A stretch of DNA of 64,000 bases from positions 62,001 through 126,000 of the forward strand of contig JBFMDX010000001.1 in assembly GCA_040753795.1 (NCBI GenBank), read 5' to 3'. The notes beneath the pieces are model-generated. The model ran no database searches. It saw only the letters and a list, made by a program, of their open reading frames with translations, and was not told the DNA's origin. The translations under genes were made by a program, and so were the position numbers. This document shows positions 8,551-18,732 of this stretch, in pieces; the first letter of the stretch is position 1, and every line of letters begins with the position of its first letter. The stretch is from Thermodesulfobacteriota bacterium. Lineage in GTDB: Bacteria > Desulfobacterota > Desulfobacteria > Desulfobacterales > Desulfosudaceae.

Positions 8551-9492
8551 ATGAACCCGGACCGGCCCTCACAAAGGACTATTCTCCCTCCGGCGCTGCA
8601 GCCCGGAGACGCCATCGGTATTGCCGCCCCGGCCAGTGCCTTTGATGCCAACCTGTTTCAACGGGGGATCATGGCGCTCGAATCGCTGGGGTTCCGGGCA
8701 ATCATCCCGGAGAACCTTTCGTTGCAGAGAGGGTATCTGGCCGGGACGGATGCGCACCGGGCCGCCATCATAAACCGGCTTTTTTCCGATAGAGACGTGA
8801 AAGCAATCATGTGCGCCAGGGGCGGGTTCGGGTCCCTGAAAATTCTGTCCATGCTCGATTATGACCTGATCAGGACCAGGCCGAAAATTTTCGCCGGGTT
8901 CAGCGATATAACCGTACTCCTGTCAGTTTTTTTTGAAAAAACAGGGCTGGTGACCCTTCATGCTCCGGTCATCACGACGCTGGCGGATGCCGGGGAGGCA
9001 ACACGGACGGCGCTGGCATCGGCATTCATGTCACCGGCGCCCACGACACTGGCGGCGGTGGAAGGGATTTCGCTGGTGCCGGGACGGGCCACGGGAATCG
9101 TTCGCGGCGGCAATCTTGCGTCCCTCTGCCAGCTGACCGGCACTCCCTATCAACCGGATTTGAAAGGGAGCCTGCTGCTGCTGGAAGACACGGCTGAAGC
9201 GCCTTACCGGATTGACCGGATGCTGACCCAGATGCGTCTGGCCGGGTGTCTGGACGGCGTGGCCGGGGTAATCCTGGGGCGGTTTGACCAGTGCGGGGAG
9301 ATGCGGGAGATTTACGATATCGTCAGAGCCTGTTTTACCGAATCGATTCCGATTCTGGCCGGGCTGCCGGTGGGGCATGAAGGAGATAACCTGCCGTTGC
9401 CCCTGGGATTGAGCGCCACCCTGGACGCCGACCGGGGGACGCTGGCATACGACTCGCCGGCGCTGTCAACAGCGGTCCGGAAAGTGCCATGA
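8551..9492 (+). CDS. ldcA: LD-carboxypeptidase (peptidase family S66)
   Basis: 313 residues from ATG 8551, preceded by AAGGAAG; an upstream in-frame ATG at 8491 lacks a ribosome site. Family S66 enzymes cleave the L-Lys/DAP-D-Ala bond of murein tetrapeptides during cell-wall recycling. Visible motifs are CARGGFGSLKIL, the nucleophile elbow GFSDIT (Ser near residue 118), LLLEDTAEAPYRIDRM with the catalytic Glu, and PVGHEGDN with the catalytic His. No signal peptide is seen, so it acts in the cytoplasm. It overlaps the next gene by four bases (ATGA). Confidence 0.9.
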   Translation: MNPDRPSQRTILPPALQPGDAIGIAAPASAFDANLFQRGIMALESLGFRAIIPENLSLQRGYLAGTDAHRAAIINRLFSDRDVKAIMCARGGFGSLKILSMLDYDLIRTRPKIFAGFSDITVLLSVFFEKTGLVTLHAPVITTLADAGEATRTALASAFMSPAPTTLAAVEGISLVPGRATGIVRGGNLASLCQLTGTPYQPDLKGSLLLLEDTAEAPYRIDRMLTQMRLAGCLDGVAGVILGRFDQCGEMREIYDIVRACFTESIPILAGLPVGHEGDNLPLPLGLSATLDADRGTLAYDSPALSTAVRKVP

Positions 9493-10601
9493 AAGAAGCC
9501 CGGCGCCTGATGGAGGAGGGGGTCGCCCGGGGGGTCTTCCCGGGGGGCGTGCTGCATGTCCGGCGGAACCGCCGGGATCTTTTTCATGAGGCTTATGGGC
9601 AGGCCGATCTTTTTTCACGCCAGCCCATGACCCGGGACACGGTTTTTGATCTGGCATCGCTGACCAAGCCTCTGGCCACGGCCCCGGCCGTTTTGAAGCT
9701 GGCTGATGAAGGCCGTCTGCGCCTGGACGATGCCGTCGGCGATATCCTGCCGGAATTCCGGGGTACGGATAAACACGCCATTACGCCGGTGCAACTGCTT
9801 CTGCATACTTCCGGGCTTCCCGCCCACCGCGAATACTTTTTGACGCTGGCCCGCCTTCCCCGTCAGGAAAGGGATCAGGCCCTGCTCCGGCTGCTGGCCG
9901 GAGAACCTCTGGAATACGCCCCCGGCCGCCATCAGGTATACAGTGACCTGGGTTACATGGTGCTCAAATATGTGGTGGAAAAGGTGTCCGGTAAACGGCT
10001 GGATGTTTTCGTTCATGAATTCCTCTACGCGCCTCTGCGCATCCACGATCTTTTTTTTATCGATATCCACCGGGAGGATCCGGCCGCGCTGGAGGTAATG
10101 CGGACGGAAAGAGCTTTTGCCGCGACCGAAGACTGCCCCCGACGGGGCTGCCTCGTCAAAGGGATGGTTCATGATGATAACGCCTATGAGGCCGGGGGGG
10201 TCGCCGGCCAGGCGGGATTGTTTGGCACCACCACAGCGGTGGCCCGGTTTCTGGACGCGCTGCTGGATATCCATGGCGGTGAAACGCCGGTGGGGATTTT
10301 GTCAAGAGAAACGACGGCGCTGATGCTGGCGCCCAAGCCGGGATCCGGACGAACCTATGGGTTTGACACCCCGGATCGTGAGAATTCCAGTGCCGGCCGA
10401 CTGTTTTCTGATACAACCGTGGGGCATCTGGGCTTTACCGGCGTGTCCGTGTGGCTGGACATTGCCCGCGCCGTAACCGTTCTGCTGTTTACCAACCGGG
10501 TTCATCCCCGCCGGGATCATAACGAATTGAAAGCGTTTCGCCCGATTCTCCATGACGCCGTTATGTCGGAATTGACCGGTCAAAATCCGGCGGTTTTTTA
10601 A
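9489..10601 (+). CDS. Serine hydrolase of the beta-lactamase/class C penicillin-binding fold
   Basis: 370 residues. The SxxK motif is Ser57-Leu-Thr-Lys60, the second motif Tyr151-Ser-Asp153 (usual Tyr-x-Asn), and HTSG at residues 106-109 is typical of the EstB/class C PBP group. There is no signal peptide. Coupling by ATGA to the LD-carboxypeptidase suggests a role in murein peptide processing, but many members are esterases or amidases. The C-terminal LGFTGVSVWLDIA region resembles the third active-site motif. Confidence 0.8.
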   Translation: MKEARRLMEEGVARGVFPGGVLHVRRNRRDLFHEAYGQADLFSRQPMTRDTVFDLASLTKPLATAPAVLKLADEGRLRLDDAVGDILPEFRGTDKHAITPVQLLLHTSGLPAHREYFLTLARLPRQERDQALLRLLAGEPLEYAPGRHQVYSDLGYMVLKYVVEKVSGKRLDVFVHEFLYAPLRIHDLFFIDIHREDPAALEVMRTERAFAATEDCPRRGCLVKGMVHDDNAYEAGGVAGQAGLFGTTTAVARFLDALLDIHGGETPVGILSRETTALMLAPKPGSGRTYGFDTPDRENSSAGRLFSDTTVGHLGFTGVSVWLDIARAVTVLLFTNRVHPRRDHNELKAFRPILHDAVMSELTGQNPAVF

Positions 10602-10766
10602 AAATAAGATATTTTCCCTTGTGCCGGGGACGGTTTATTGATAGAAATAAAAGATATTTTTCAATCAGGGATGTTTTTAACAATTTGTTTTTTTATGAAG
10701 AATTGACCGGGGCGCGGTGGTGAGACAGCGGTTCCGGCTCGTCGCCTCCGGTATGATCAATTATGA

Positions 10767-11819
<1,053 letters not shown>

Positions 11820-11920
11820 ACGGAAAATCTTCCGAATTATTCAGGGGCGAAACCGGCGTGTTTTAGCGTTTTTCCGGCGGCGTTCAGCCGGCATGTCATT
11901 GTGGTTTACCATCATACAAT

Positions 11921-12760
11921 ATGTTTTCACGAAAATTTTTGATTGTAGCCGCCGTTATTCTTATCTTGCTCGCCCATGTGGTGTTTCTCTTCTTTACCAG
12001 CCGGCGCAGCACTTATCCTATCGGCGGCGGAACTCTCGGCATTTTTATCGTAGCCCCGATTCAGGATATCTTGACCAGTTCGGCCCGTTTTATAAGACAG
12101 ACCTGGCACAACTATTTTGATTTGGTTTCGACCGCGGAAACCAGCCAAAAATTAAAAGTGGAGGTGCAACGGTTGGTTGCTGAAAACAACCGCTGCAGGG
12201 AAATTGAGCTCTCCAACGAGCGGCTTCGCGCTCTGTTGGATTTTCACAAGGAGTTCGATATCCAGGTGACGGCCGCCGAAGTCGTGGGCCGGGACCCCTC
12301 CGGATGGTTTAAGACGGTTATTGTCGATAAAGGATCCGCGGACGGGGTGAGAAAACGGATGCCGGTGGTAGTCGCGGCCGGTATCGTCGGTCAGATCGTT
12401 GATGTGTCCCGTTATTACTCCAAGGTTCTGCTGGTGATCGACAGGAACAGCGCGGTGGACGGTTTATGCCAGCGGTCAAGGGCCCGGGGGATTGTCAAGG
12501 GCTCTGATGTGGACAATCAGTGCGATTTTATTTACGTGTTAAGAACCAGCGATGTCATCGCCGGAGACATGGTGATATCTTCCGGGCTGGACGGGATCTA
12601 TCCCAAAGGCTTGCCCCTGGGACGGGTTTCGGGTGTAATGAAAAAAAAGTGCGGTATGTTCCAGAACGTTGAGATTGAGCCATTTGTCGATTTTGATCGT
12701 CTGGAGGAGGTTCTGGTAGTGTTGAATCAGCCGCAGCTTGACTTCACGGATATCCAATGA
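11921..12760 (+). CDS. mreC: Rod-shape determining protein MreC
   Basis: 279 residues: an N-terminal membrane helix (residues ~7-28), a coiled-coil stretch around residues 75-105, and the periplasmic beta-barrel domain with the EVVGRDPSGWFKTVIVDKGS and MPVVVAAGIVGQI motifs of the family. It links MreB and MreD to the wall enzymes PBP2 and RodA. No clear ribosome site precedes the ATG. It overlaps mreD by four bases (ATGA). Confidence 0.95.
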   Translation: MFSRKFLIVAAVILILLAHVVFLFFTSRRSTYPIGGGTLGIFIVAPIQDILTSSARFIRQTWHNYFDLVSTAETSQKLKVEVQRLVAENNRCREIELSNERLRALLDFHKEFDIQVTAAEVVGRDPSGWFKTVIVDKGSADGVRKRMPVVVAAGIVGQIVDVSRYYSKVLLVIDRNSAVDGLCQRSRARGIVKGSDVDNQCDFIYVLRTSDVIAGDMVISSGLDGIYPKGLPLGRVSGVMKKKCGMFQNVEIEPFVDFDRLEEVLVVLNQPQLDFTDIQ

Positions 12761-13305
12761 TTTATCTCTTTTATGTTTTCACCGCTTTGGCGCTGATCCT
12801 TCTGGAAACACTGGTGCTGGCGGTTTATCTGCCGTCCGGTTTGACCTATGACTTATTGATCCCTCTGGTGGTTTATCTGTCGTTTTTTCATCCCAACGGC
12901 AGGACGATTTTATTGATTCTGTTCCTGGGATTGATCGTGGACGGATTAACCGGCGGGGCGATGGGCGTTTATGCGCTGACCTATTTTTGGATTTTTGCGG
13001 GCGCGCAACTGGTGGTCCATTATTTGCAGAAAGACAATCTGGCCTTGATGGCCAGCGTAATTCTCGCGGGGATTCTTCTGGAATATGCTTTTTTACTGAC
13101 CGTTGCGGGTTTGTCCGGAAACGCGTTGCCGGTGGAGAAGCACCTGGCCGGTATTCTCATTGGCCGAATGATTGTGGCGGGCACAACGGGACCAGTTATG
13201 GTGTGCGCCTTCAAATGGTTATATGGCGGCAAGAAGACCATTCCGGATATAGCAGAAGTTGATTTGTCCGGCACGCCGGAACGCAAGCCGCAGGGCAGCA
13301 ACTGA
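12757..13305 (+). CDS. mreD: Rod-shape determining membrane protein MreD
   Basis: 182 residues with about five membrane segments. Weak family conservation, but position between mreC and mrdA, coupling to mreC by ATGA, and the topology support the call. The C-terminal ~25 residues are polar and probably cytoplasmic. Confidence 0.88.
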   Translation: MIYLFYVFTALALILLETLVLAVYLPSGLTYDLLIPLVVYLSFFHPNGRTILLILFLGLIVDGLTGGAMGVYALTYFWIFAGAQLVVHYLQKDNLALMASVILAGILLEYAFLLTVAGLSGNALPVEKHLAGILIGRMIVAGTTGPVMVCAFKWLYGGKKTIPDIAEVDLSGTPERKPQGSN

Positions 13306-13332
13306 TCCGGTGATGCTGTTCCCCTGAGCGTC

Positions 13333-13467
13333 ATGGATGGAGCCGGGGCGGATCATTCAAGTATTGAGACGCCCTTTTTCTTGTTGGGACTGGTTTTGCG
13401 CATTTTTCATCGTCATGAAATTGCAAACGACGGCCGGTTAAGCGGCAGGCGGGATGTGGCGACGTGA
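13333..13467 (+). CDS. Possible 44-residue leader peptide overlapping mrdA start
   Basis: An ATG frame of 45 codons fills most of the mreD-mrdA gap and ends in TGA overlapping the GTG start of mrdA (GTGA). It has no clear ribosome site, and its middle is hydrophobic (TPFFLLGLVLRIF). It could be a coupling peptide or chance; nothing known resembles it. Confidence 0.2.
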   Translation: MDGAGADHSSIETPFFLLGLVLRIFHRHEIANDGRLSGRRDVAT

Positions 13468-15323
13468 AAAATTTTTTCCGGACAGTGGACCTTGATGTCT
13501 ATAGAAAACGCCTCATCCTTCTCCTGCTGATGATAACGGCTGCCTTTGCCGTCCTTTTCTCCCGACTGTTTTTTTTGCAAATTATTGAAGGAAGCGACTA
13601 TCTGCGGCTGTCGGCCAATAATTGTATCCGCCTTCAGGATATCGACCCCCTGCGGGGACTGATTTTTGACCGGAACGGGAAATGCATGGTGGACAATCGG
13701 CCCTCCTTTGATTTGACCATTATTCCCCGGGACGCCGGTAAAATCGACGACACCTTGGCGACGCTGGCGGAGATTACCGGTTTTACCTTTCAGGATCTGA
13801 AGAGCAGTTATTCGAAAAACAAAAAAGGGGGATATCAACCGATTCTGTTGTCCGCTGACGTCAGTCGGGACGTCCTGGCGGCGGTGATGGCCAATAAATT
13901 TGATATGCCGGGAGTGATCATTCATCTCAAACCCTTGCGGCATTATCTTTATGACCGATTTGCCGCTCACCTGATCGGATATCTGGGTGAAATCAGCAAA
14001 AAAGAACTGGAAGAGAGGGAGTTCACCGGTTACGAGGCCGGTTGTTTCGTGGGAAAATGCGGTGTGGAGAGGGCCTTTGACCGCCATCTGCGAGGACGAA
14101 AAGGCGGTTCCCAAGTGGAGGTTAACGCCAACGGGCAGGTCAAACGGATTTTAAAAACGGTTCCCGCCGAAGCCGGAAACAGCATTTATCTGACGATTGA
14201 TTTTGAATTACAGAAGAAGGCCGAGGCCCTGCTGGAAGGATTGTGCGGAGCGGTCGTGGCCCTGGATCCGCTTACCGGGGAAGTCCTGGCGCTATGCAGC
14301 AGCCCTGCCTTTGATCAGAACAGCTTTATCAGCGGTCTGTCTGGAAAAGCGTGGCGGGAGCTGGTATCGGATCCCCGGAAGCCATTAAGCAACAAGGCGA
14401 TTCAGGCGGAATACCCGCCGGGATCGACATACAAAATTGTAACGGCGTTGGCCGGTTTGCAGGAACGGTTGATATCGCCGGCGGAAACCTTTTTCTGCCC
14501 CGGATACTATCAGTATGGAGACCGTCTTTTCCGTTGCTGGAAAGAGCATGGGCACGGCCAGGTCGGTATGGTAAACGCCCTGGCGCAATCCTGTGACGTC
14601 TATTTTTACCAGCTGGGCCAGAGAGCCGGAGTGGAACGGCTGGCTTGGTATGCCAAGGGGTGCGGCCTGGGCCGTCCGACCGGCATCGATCTGTTCGGGG
14701 AAAAAGCCGGTCTGATACCGTCGGAGAAATGGAAAAGGAGCCGTTTGAAACAGCCTTGGTACAGCGGTGAAACTCTTTCTGTTGCTATCGGTCAGGGCTA
14801 CAATCTGGTAACGCCGATTCAGATGGCGGTGCTGGCGGCGGCCGTTGCCAACGGGGGAATGATAAAAAAACCCCTGATCATGAAAAAGATTGAAACCATG
14901 GATGGTATCGTTGTCGAGAACGGACGGACAACGGATGAGGGAAGACTTCCGGTTGACCCGGCTGCGCTGGCGGTTGTCCGGGAGGGCCTTTGGAAAGTGG
15001 TCAATGAACCGGGCGGAACGGCCTATTATCGTGTTCACGATGAAGCACTGGATATCAGCGGGAAAACCGGGACGGCACAAGTCGTAGCCAGCCCCAAGGA
15101 AAAAGATGGTCGTTTGTCGGGTCTGGTTGACGCCATTAAACCACATGCCTGGTTCATCGCCTACGCCCCCTCTGTAAATCCGAAGATCGCCATGGCGGTC
15201 GTGGTGGAACGGGGAGGTCACGGATCCAGCGTGGCGGCGCCGATTGCCAGAGAAATGATCAGTATGTACCTGAATGGAAGTCCGGATCCGGAACACTGCC
15301 CTCAACCGTTGGCGTCAGAATAG
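13464..15323 (+). CDS. mrdA: Penicillin-binding protein 2, elongasome transpeptidase
   Basis: 619 residues with GTG start. One N-terminal membrane helix (residues ~16-37), a PBP dimerisation domain, then the transpeptidase domain. Active-site motifs are STYK (within YPPGSTYKIV, near residue 327), SCD (AQSCDVYFY, near 375) and KTGTAQ (near 535). It crosslinks lateral murein with RodA and MreC. The weak ribosome site and the overlapping small frame upstream leave some doubt about the start. Confidence 0.95.
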   Translation: MKNFFRTVDLDVYRKRLILLLLMITAAFAVLFSRLFFLQIIEGSDYLRLSANNCIRLQDIDPLRGLIFDRNGKCMVDNRPSFDLTIIPRDAGKIDDTLATLAEITGFTFQDLKSSYSKNKKGGYQPILLSADVSRDVLAAVMANKFDMPGVIIHLKPLRHYLYDRFAAHLIGYLGEISKKELEEREFTGYEAGCFVGKCGVERAFDRHLRGRKGGSQVEVNANGQVKRILKTVPAEAGNSIYLTIDFELQKKAEALLEGLCGAVVALDPLTGEVLALCSSPAFDQNSFISGLSGKAWRELVSDPRKPLSNKAIQAEYPPGSTYKIVTALAGLQERLISPAETFFCPGYYQYGDRLFRCWKEHGHGQVGMVNALAQSCDVYFYQLGQRAGVERLAWYAKGCGLGRPTGIDLFGEKAGLIPSEKWKRSRLKQPWYSGETLSVAIGQGYNLVTPIQMAVLAAAVANGGMIKKPLIMKKIETMDGIVVENGRTTDEGRLPVDPAALAVVREGLWKVVNEPGGTAYYRVHDEALDISGKTGTAQVVASPKEKDGRLSGLVDAIKPHAWFIAYAPSVNPKIAMAVVVERGGHGSSVAAPIAREMISMYLNGSPDPEHCPQPLASE

Positions 15324-15349
15324 GGGACACGCCGGAAAGGAAGGAGATC

Positions 15350-16459
15350 ATGGCCGAAGGAGAAGAGGGGAAAAAACAGGTGGACTGGGGGATCCTGGTG
15401 CCTGTTTTCCTGCTGGGCATTATCGGGATCATGACGATTTTCAGTGCAGCCGCGTCGGAAACCCCTGACCTGCAGAAAAGGCTTTGCCTCAAGCAGGCGA
15501 TGTGGTTTGCCGGCAGCATGATGATGATTCTTTTTTTTCTTTTTTTTAATTATAAGCGACTTTTTTCCTGGGCGGAGGGTATTTATATCGTCAGCATTGT
15601 TCTGTTGATCGCCGTGCTTTTGCTCGGACGTGAGGCCGGTGGGGCCCGGCGCTGGCTGCCCCTGGGCCCAATTTCCGTCCAGCCTTCGGAGATGATGAAG
15701 ATGGCGCTGGTCATCATCATTGCCAAGTACTATTCCCAGAAATCGATTACGGGGGGCCTGACGTTAAGGCATCTGATCGTTCCCATGGTGCTGACAGCCG
15801 TTCCGTTCGGCCTGATTCTGGTCCAGCCGGATCTCGGGACCGCCATGCTGCTGGTGTTGATTACCGCATTCATGACCGGTTTTGTCAAGGTGAGACGGCG
15901 GACGGTTCTGGTATTCGGGGGAGCGCTGATAGCCGCAGCTCCCCTGATCTGGATGTTTCTGTTAAAATCGTATCAGAAACTCCGGGTGCTGACCTTCCTG
16001 AACCCTGATCGTGATCCCCTGGGCGCCGGATACCATATTATTCAGTCAAAGATCGCTATCGGTTCCGGCATGCTGTTCGGCAAGGGATACATGAAAGGGA
16101 CCCAGAACGCGCTGGCTTTCCTTCCGGAGCAGCATACGGATTTCATTTTTTCGGTGCTGGCGGAAGAATGGGGGTTGGTCGGTGCCGGCGCAGTGCTTCT
16201 GCTTTATCTTTTTGTAATTGTCTGGGGAATCGGTATTGCGTATAAGTGTAAGGATCCGTTCGGTATTATTTTGTCCGTGGGCGCCATCGGAGTAATTTTC
16301 TGGCAGGTTGTCATCAATGTCGGTATGGTAATGGGGTTGATGCCGGTGGTCGGCGTCCCCCTTCCGCTGATCAGCTACGGCGGTTCGTCGGTGCTGACGT
16401 TTATGATGGCCATAGGGGTGCTGATGAATATCAGCATGAAGAGAACCTGGATTGAATAG
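15350..16459 (+). CDS. rodA: RodA, SEDS-family peptidoglycan glycosyltransferase
   Basis: 369 residues, about ten membrane helices. SEDS landmarks are seen: ARRWLPLGPISVQPSEMMK near residue 100, VQPDLGTAMLL near 165, and GVPLPLISYGGSS near 340. It polymerises glycan strands with PBP2. AAGGAAGGAG precedes the ATG, 27 bases after mrdA. Confidence 0.97.
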   Translation: MAEGEEGKKQVDWGILVPVFLLGIIGIMTIFSAAASETPDLQKRLCLKQAMWFAGSMMMILFFLFFNYKRLFSWAEGIYIVSIVLLIAVLLLGREAGGARRWLPLGPISVQPSEMMKMALVIIIAKYYSQKSITGGLTLRHLIVPMVLTAVPFGLILVQPDLGTAMLLVLITAFMTGFVKVRRRTVLVFGGALIAAAPLIWMFLLKSYQKLRVLTFLNPDRDPLGAGYHIIQSKIAIGSGMLFGKGYMKGTQNALAFLPEQHTDFIFSVLAEEWGLVGAGAVLLLYLFVIVWGIGIAYKCKDPFGIILSVGAIGVIFWQVVINVGMVMGLMPVVGVPLPLISYGGSSVLTFMMAIGVLMNISMKRTWIE

Positions 16460-16509
16460 TGATACCTCGTCGGGTAAGATCTGAAACCACATCAGAGAGG
16501 GGAGGCATA

Positions 16510-16941
16510 ATGCGCAAGACAAAGGAGACGGCTCCGATAACGACCATTCTGGGAGTGGAAACCGCCGTTGAAGGCTCCATAGCCTTTACCGGTACGGTTC
16601 GGCTGGACGGCAGGGTTTCCGGAAAAATCGAAAGTCAGACGGGAACGGTTATTATCGGAGAAAAAGCCGTGATTGAAGCGGATATTTCCGTGGGCGTGGC
16701 TATTATCATGGGACGGGTCAAAGGGGTCATCGATGCCGCCAACCGGATCGAGATTTATCCTCCGGCGCAGGTGGATGGAGATATCCAGTCGCCGGTCATT
16801 TCCATTGATGCCGGGGTCCAGTTTAACGGCAAATGCACCATGAAACCCCGCGGAACAACGTTGGAGAAGAATCTTCCTCCTTTCGGTTCCCGGGAGGCGG
16901 AAGCGGGAGGAAAAGTTAAAAATTTTCCAAAAAACCTTTGA
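16510..16941 (+). CDS. Bactofilin
   Basis: 143 residues from ATG 16510, preceded by GAGAGGGGAGG; an earlier in-frame start overlaps rodA. The central ~100 residues form the bactofilin (DUF583) beta-helix with regular Gly/Val repeats (GTVRLDGRVSGKIESQTG, GVAIIMGRVKGVIDAANR). The tails are short and polar, as usual. Bactofilins self-assemble without nucleotide and localise wall enzymes. Its place at the end of the mre-mrd-rod cluster fits a morphogenesis role. Confidence 0.9.
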   Translation: MRKTKETAPITTILGVETAVEGSIAFTGTVRLDGRVSGKIESQTGTVIIGEKAVIEADISVGVAIIMGRVKGVIDAANRIEIYPPAQVDGDIQSPVISIDAGVQFNGKCTMKPRGTTLEKNLPPFGSREAEAGGKVKNFPKNL

Positions 16942-16965
16942 CATTAATTAACGCTATGGTATAAG
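16938..16965 (+). promoter_or_regulatory. Strong sigma-70 promoter of the atp operon
   Basis: TTGACA (16938-16943) and TATAAG (16960-16965) with a 16-base spacer. The -35 box overlaps the stop codon of the bactofilin gene. The region after it to 17048 is AT-rich. Confidence 0.75.
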
Positions 16966-17048
16966 AGCAGTTTGTTTTGCATTTTATATGTGTTTAATTA
17001 AGAATTTTTGTAATAGCGACAGTGGTTTTGATTGCCGGAGGCGTTTTT

Positions 17049-17573
17049 ATGGGATGTGATCGAAAATGGGTGTCGGCAGGAATAACCGTAGGATCCGGGG
17101 TATTCCTTTTAACGGGAGCCGCCCAGGCTTCAGGTGGCGGTATCAGTGTTTTCCCGGACCAGTCGTGTATTCTGCAGATCATTAATTTTCTGGTTTTGAT
17201 CTGGGCGCTTAATATTATTTTGTATCGGCCGATGCGGAGCATAGTGGCCAAGCGTCAGGAGCACATGTCCGGTCTGGACAAAGATATTGAGCAGGCTAAA
17301 AAAGAGTTAAGCGAAAAGGAAAATGCTTACGCGGGTGCCATCAAAGAGGCCAAGACTGACGGCATGAAAGCAAAAAACGCTCTTCTCGAGGAGGGGACCG
17401 CGGAGGAAAATAAAATAATCGAAGAAATTAATCAGAAGGCCCAGCAGGCGCTGGCTGATAACAAAGCCAGAATTGCCCAGGATGTGAAAAAAGCAGCCGC
17501 GGATTTGCAGAAGGAAGTGGAAGCTTTTGCAGCAGATATCGGCCGGAAAATCTTGGGGAGGGAGCTTTCATGA
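17049..17573 (+). CDS. atpF': ATP synthase F0 subunit b'
   Basis: 174 residues from ATG 17049 (8 bases after GGAGG); the frame extends nine codons upstream. A first hydrophobic stretch (VSAGITVGSGVFLLTGAAQA) may be a signal or extra helix, a second (ILQIINFLVLIWALNIILY) is the F0 anchor, then a long charged coiled coil. It forms the peripheral stalk with subunit b. Two different b-type genes in tandem occur in Desulfobacterota, cyanobacteria and alphaproteobacteria. Overlaps the next gene by four bases. Confidence 0.88.
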   Translation: MGCDRKWVSAGITVGSGVFLLTGAAQASGGGISVFPDQSCILQIINFLVLIWALNIILYRPMRSIVAKRQEHMSGLDKDIEQAKKELSEKENAYAGAIKEAKTDGMKAKNALLEEGTAEENKIIEEINQKAQQALADNKARIAQDVKKAAADLQKEVEAFAADIGRKILGRELS

Positions 17574-18181
17574 GGACAACGGGAACATATAACTCATTGT
17601 TTAACCTGTCCAAATCGGCGAAGAAAACGGTTTTGATGGCGGTTACGGTCTGCCTGTTGCTGACGGCGGCAGGCCTTTGTGCCGCCAGTGAGGGGAATGC
17701 TGAAGTCATATGGAAAAAAACAGATTGGTATAAAGTGTTGAATTTCGCCGTTCTGGCGATTGCCCTGATTGTAGCGGTCCGCAAGCCGGTATCCAACGCC
17801 TTGAATGGACGGATTGAAAAGATCAAAGAAGACCTGAAAGTTCTGGAAGCGGAAAAAGAAGCGGCGGAAAAACAGTTGAATGAATATACCAGACGGATTG
17901 CTTCACTGGATCAGGAGGTGGAGGCCATTCTGAAGGATTATCGTCAGCAGGGAGAGGCGGCAAAGGAAAGGATTCTGGCCAGCGCCAGGGAGTCCGCCGA
18001 TAAAATTACCGAACAGGTCAAAAGAAATATCGAAAATGAATTCGAAGTGGCCAGAAAAAAACTGCGGGAGGACATTTTTGATCAGGCGGTTGTCCGGGCG
18101 GAGGTGCTGGTAAAGGGAAAGATAACATCGGCGGATCAGGACCGGTTGGTTGAGGAATATTTAGAGAAGGTGGTGCTATAG
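17570..18181 (+). CDS. atpF: ATP synthase F0 subunit b
   Basis: 203 residues. An N-terminal hydrophobic stretch with a signal-like look (VLMAVTVCLLLTAAGLCAAS), the F0 anchor around residues 55-68 (VLNFAVLAIALIVAVRKP), then a long heptad-rich stalk. Partner of b' in the peripheral stalk that holds F1 against the membrane part. The stop shares one base with the atpH GTG. Confidence 0.92.
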   Translation: MRTTGTYNSLFNLSKSAKKTVLMAVTVCLLLTAAGLCAASEGNAEVIWKKTDWYKVLNFAVLAIALIVAVRKPVSNALNGRIEKIKEDLKVLEAEKEAAEKQLNEYTRRIASLDQEVEAILKDYRQQGEAAKERILASARESADKITEQVKRNIENEFEVARKKLREDIFDQAVVRAEVLVKGKITSADQDRLVEEYLEKVVL

Positions 18182-18732
18182 TGAAGAACTATGCTATTTC
18201 AAGGCGTTATGCTAAAGCGCTAATGCTTATCGGCACCGAGGACAATCAGGCCGAGCGTTACCAGGAAGAACTGGAGGGCTTTGTCGGTGTGCTGGACGGC
18301 GAGAAGACCTTTGAGGATTTGATGGTCAATCCTTTGTTCGCGGCCGAGGACCGCAAACGGGTTTTGGTGGCGGTCATGGACAAGATGGGGCTGTCGCAGA
18401 TTGTCAGATCGTTCCTTGTTCTGCTGTTTGAAAAACGTCGCATTGATCATATCCGCGGAATAACCGATTATTACAAGAAGCTTGTCGACGAGTTTAAGGG
18501 AATCGTTCGCGCGGATGTGGTGTCGGCCACCCTGCTTTCCGACGACGCGGTTGAAAAAATCCGCGTCTCCCTTTCCAGGATGACCGGGAAGAAGATTATC
18601 CTTGATATCAAACAGGATGAGGCTCTTATCGGCGGCGTGGTGACCAAAGTTGGCGATATCGTATTGGATGGAAGCATAAAAACCCAATTAGCAAATATGA
18701 AAGAATCTTTAAGAAAAGGTGAGAGAGTCTAA
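18181..18732 (+). CDS. atpH: ATP synthase F1 subunit delta
   Basis: 183 residues, normal length, GTG start. Typical opening [16 protein letters not shown] and the C-terminal family stretch [19 protein letters not shown]. It connects the b/b' stalk to the alpha subunits. Stop and atpA start share a base (TAATG). Confidence 0.95.
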   Translation: MKNYAISRRYAKALMLIGTEDNQAERYQEELEGFVGVLDGEKTFEDLMVNPLFAAEDRKRVLVAVMDKMGLSQIVRSFLVLLFEKRRIDHIRGITDYYKKLVDEFKGIVRADVVSATLLSDDAVEKIRVSLSRMTGKKIILDIKQDEALIGGVVTKVGDIVLDGSIKTQLANMKESLRKGERV

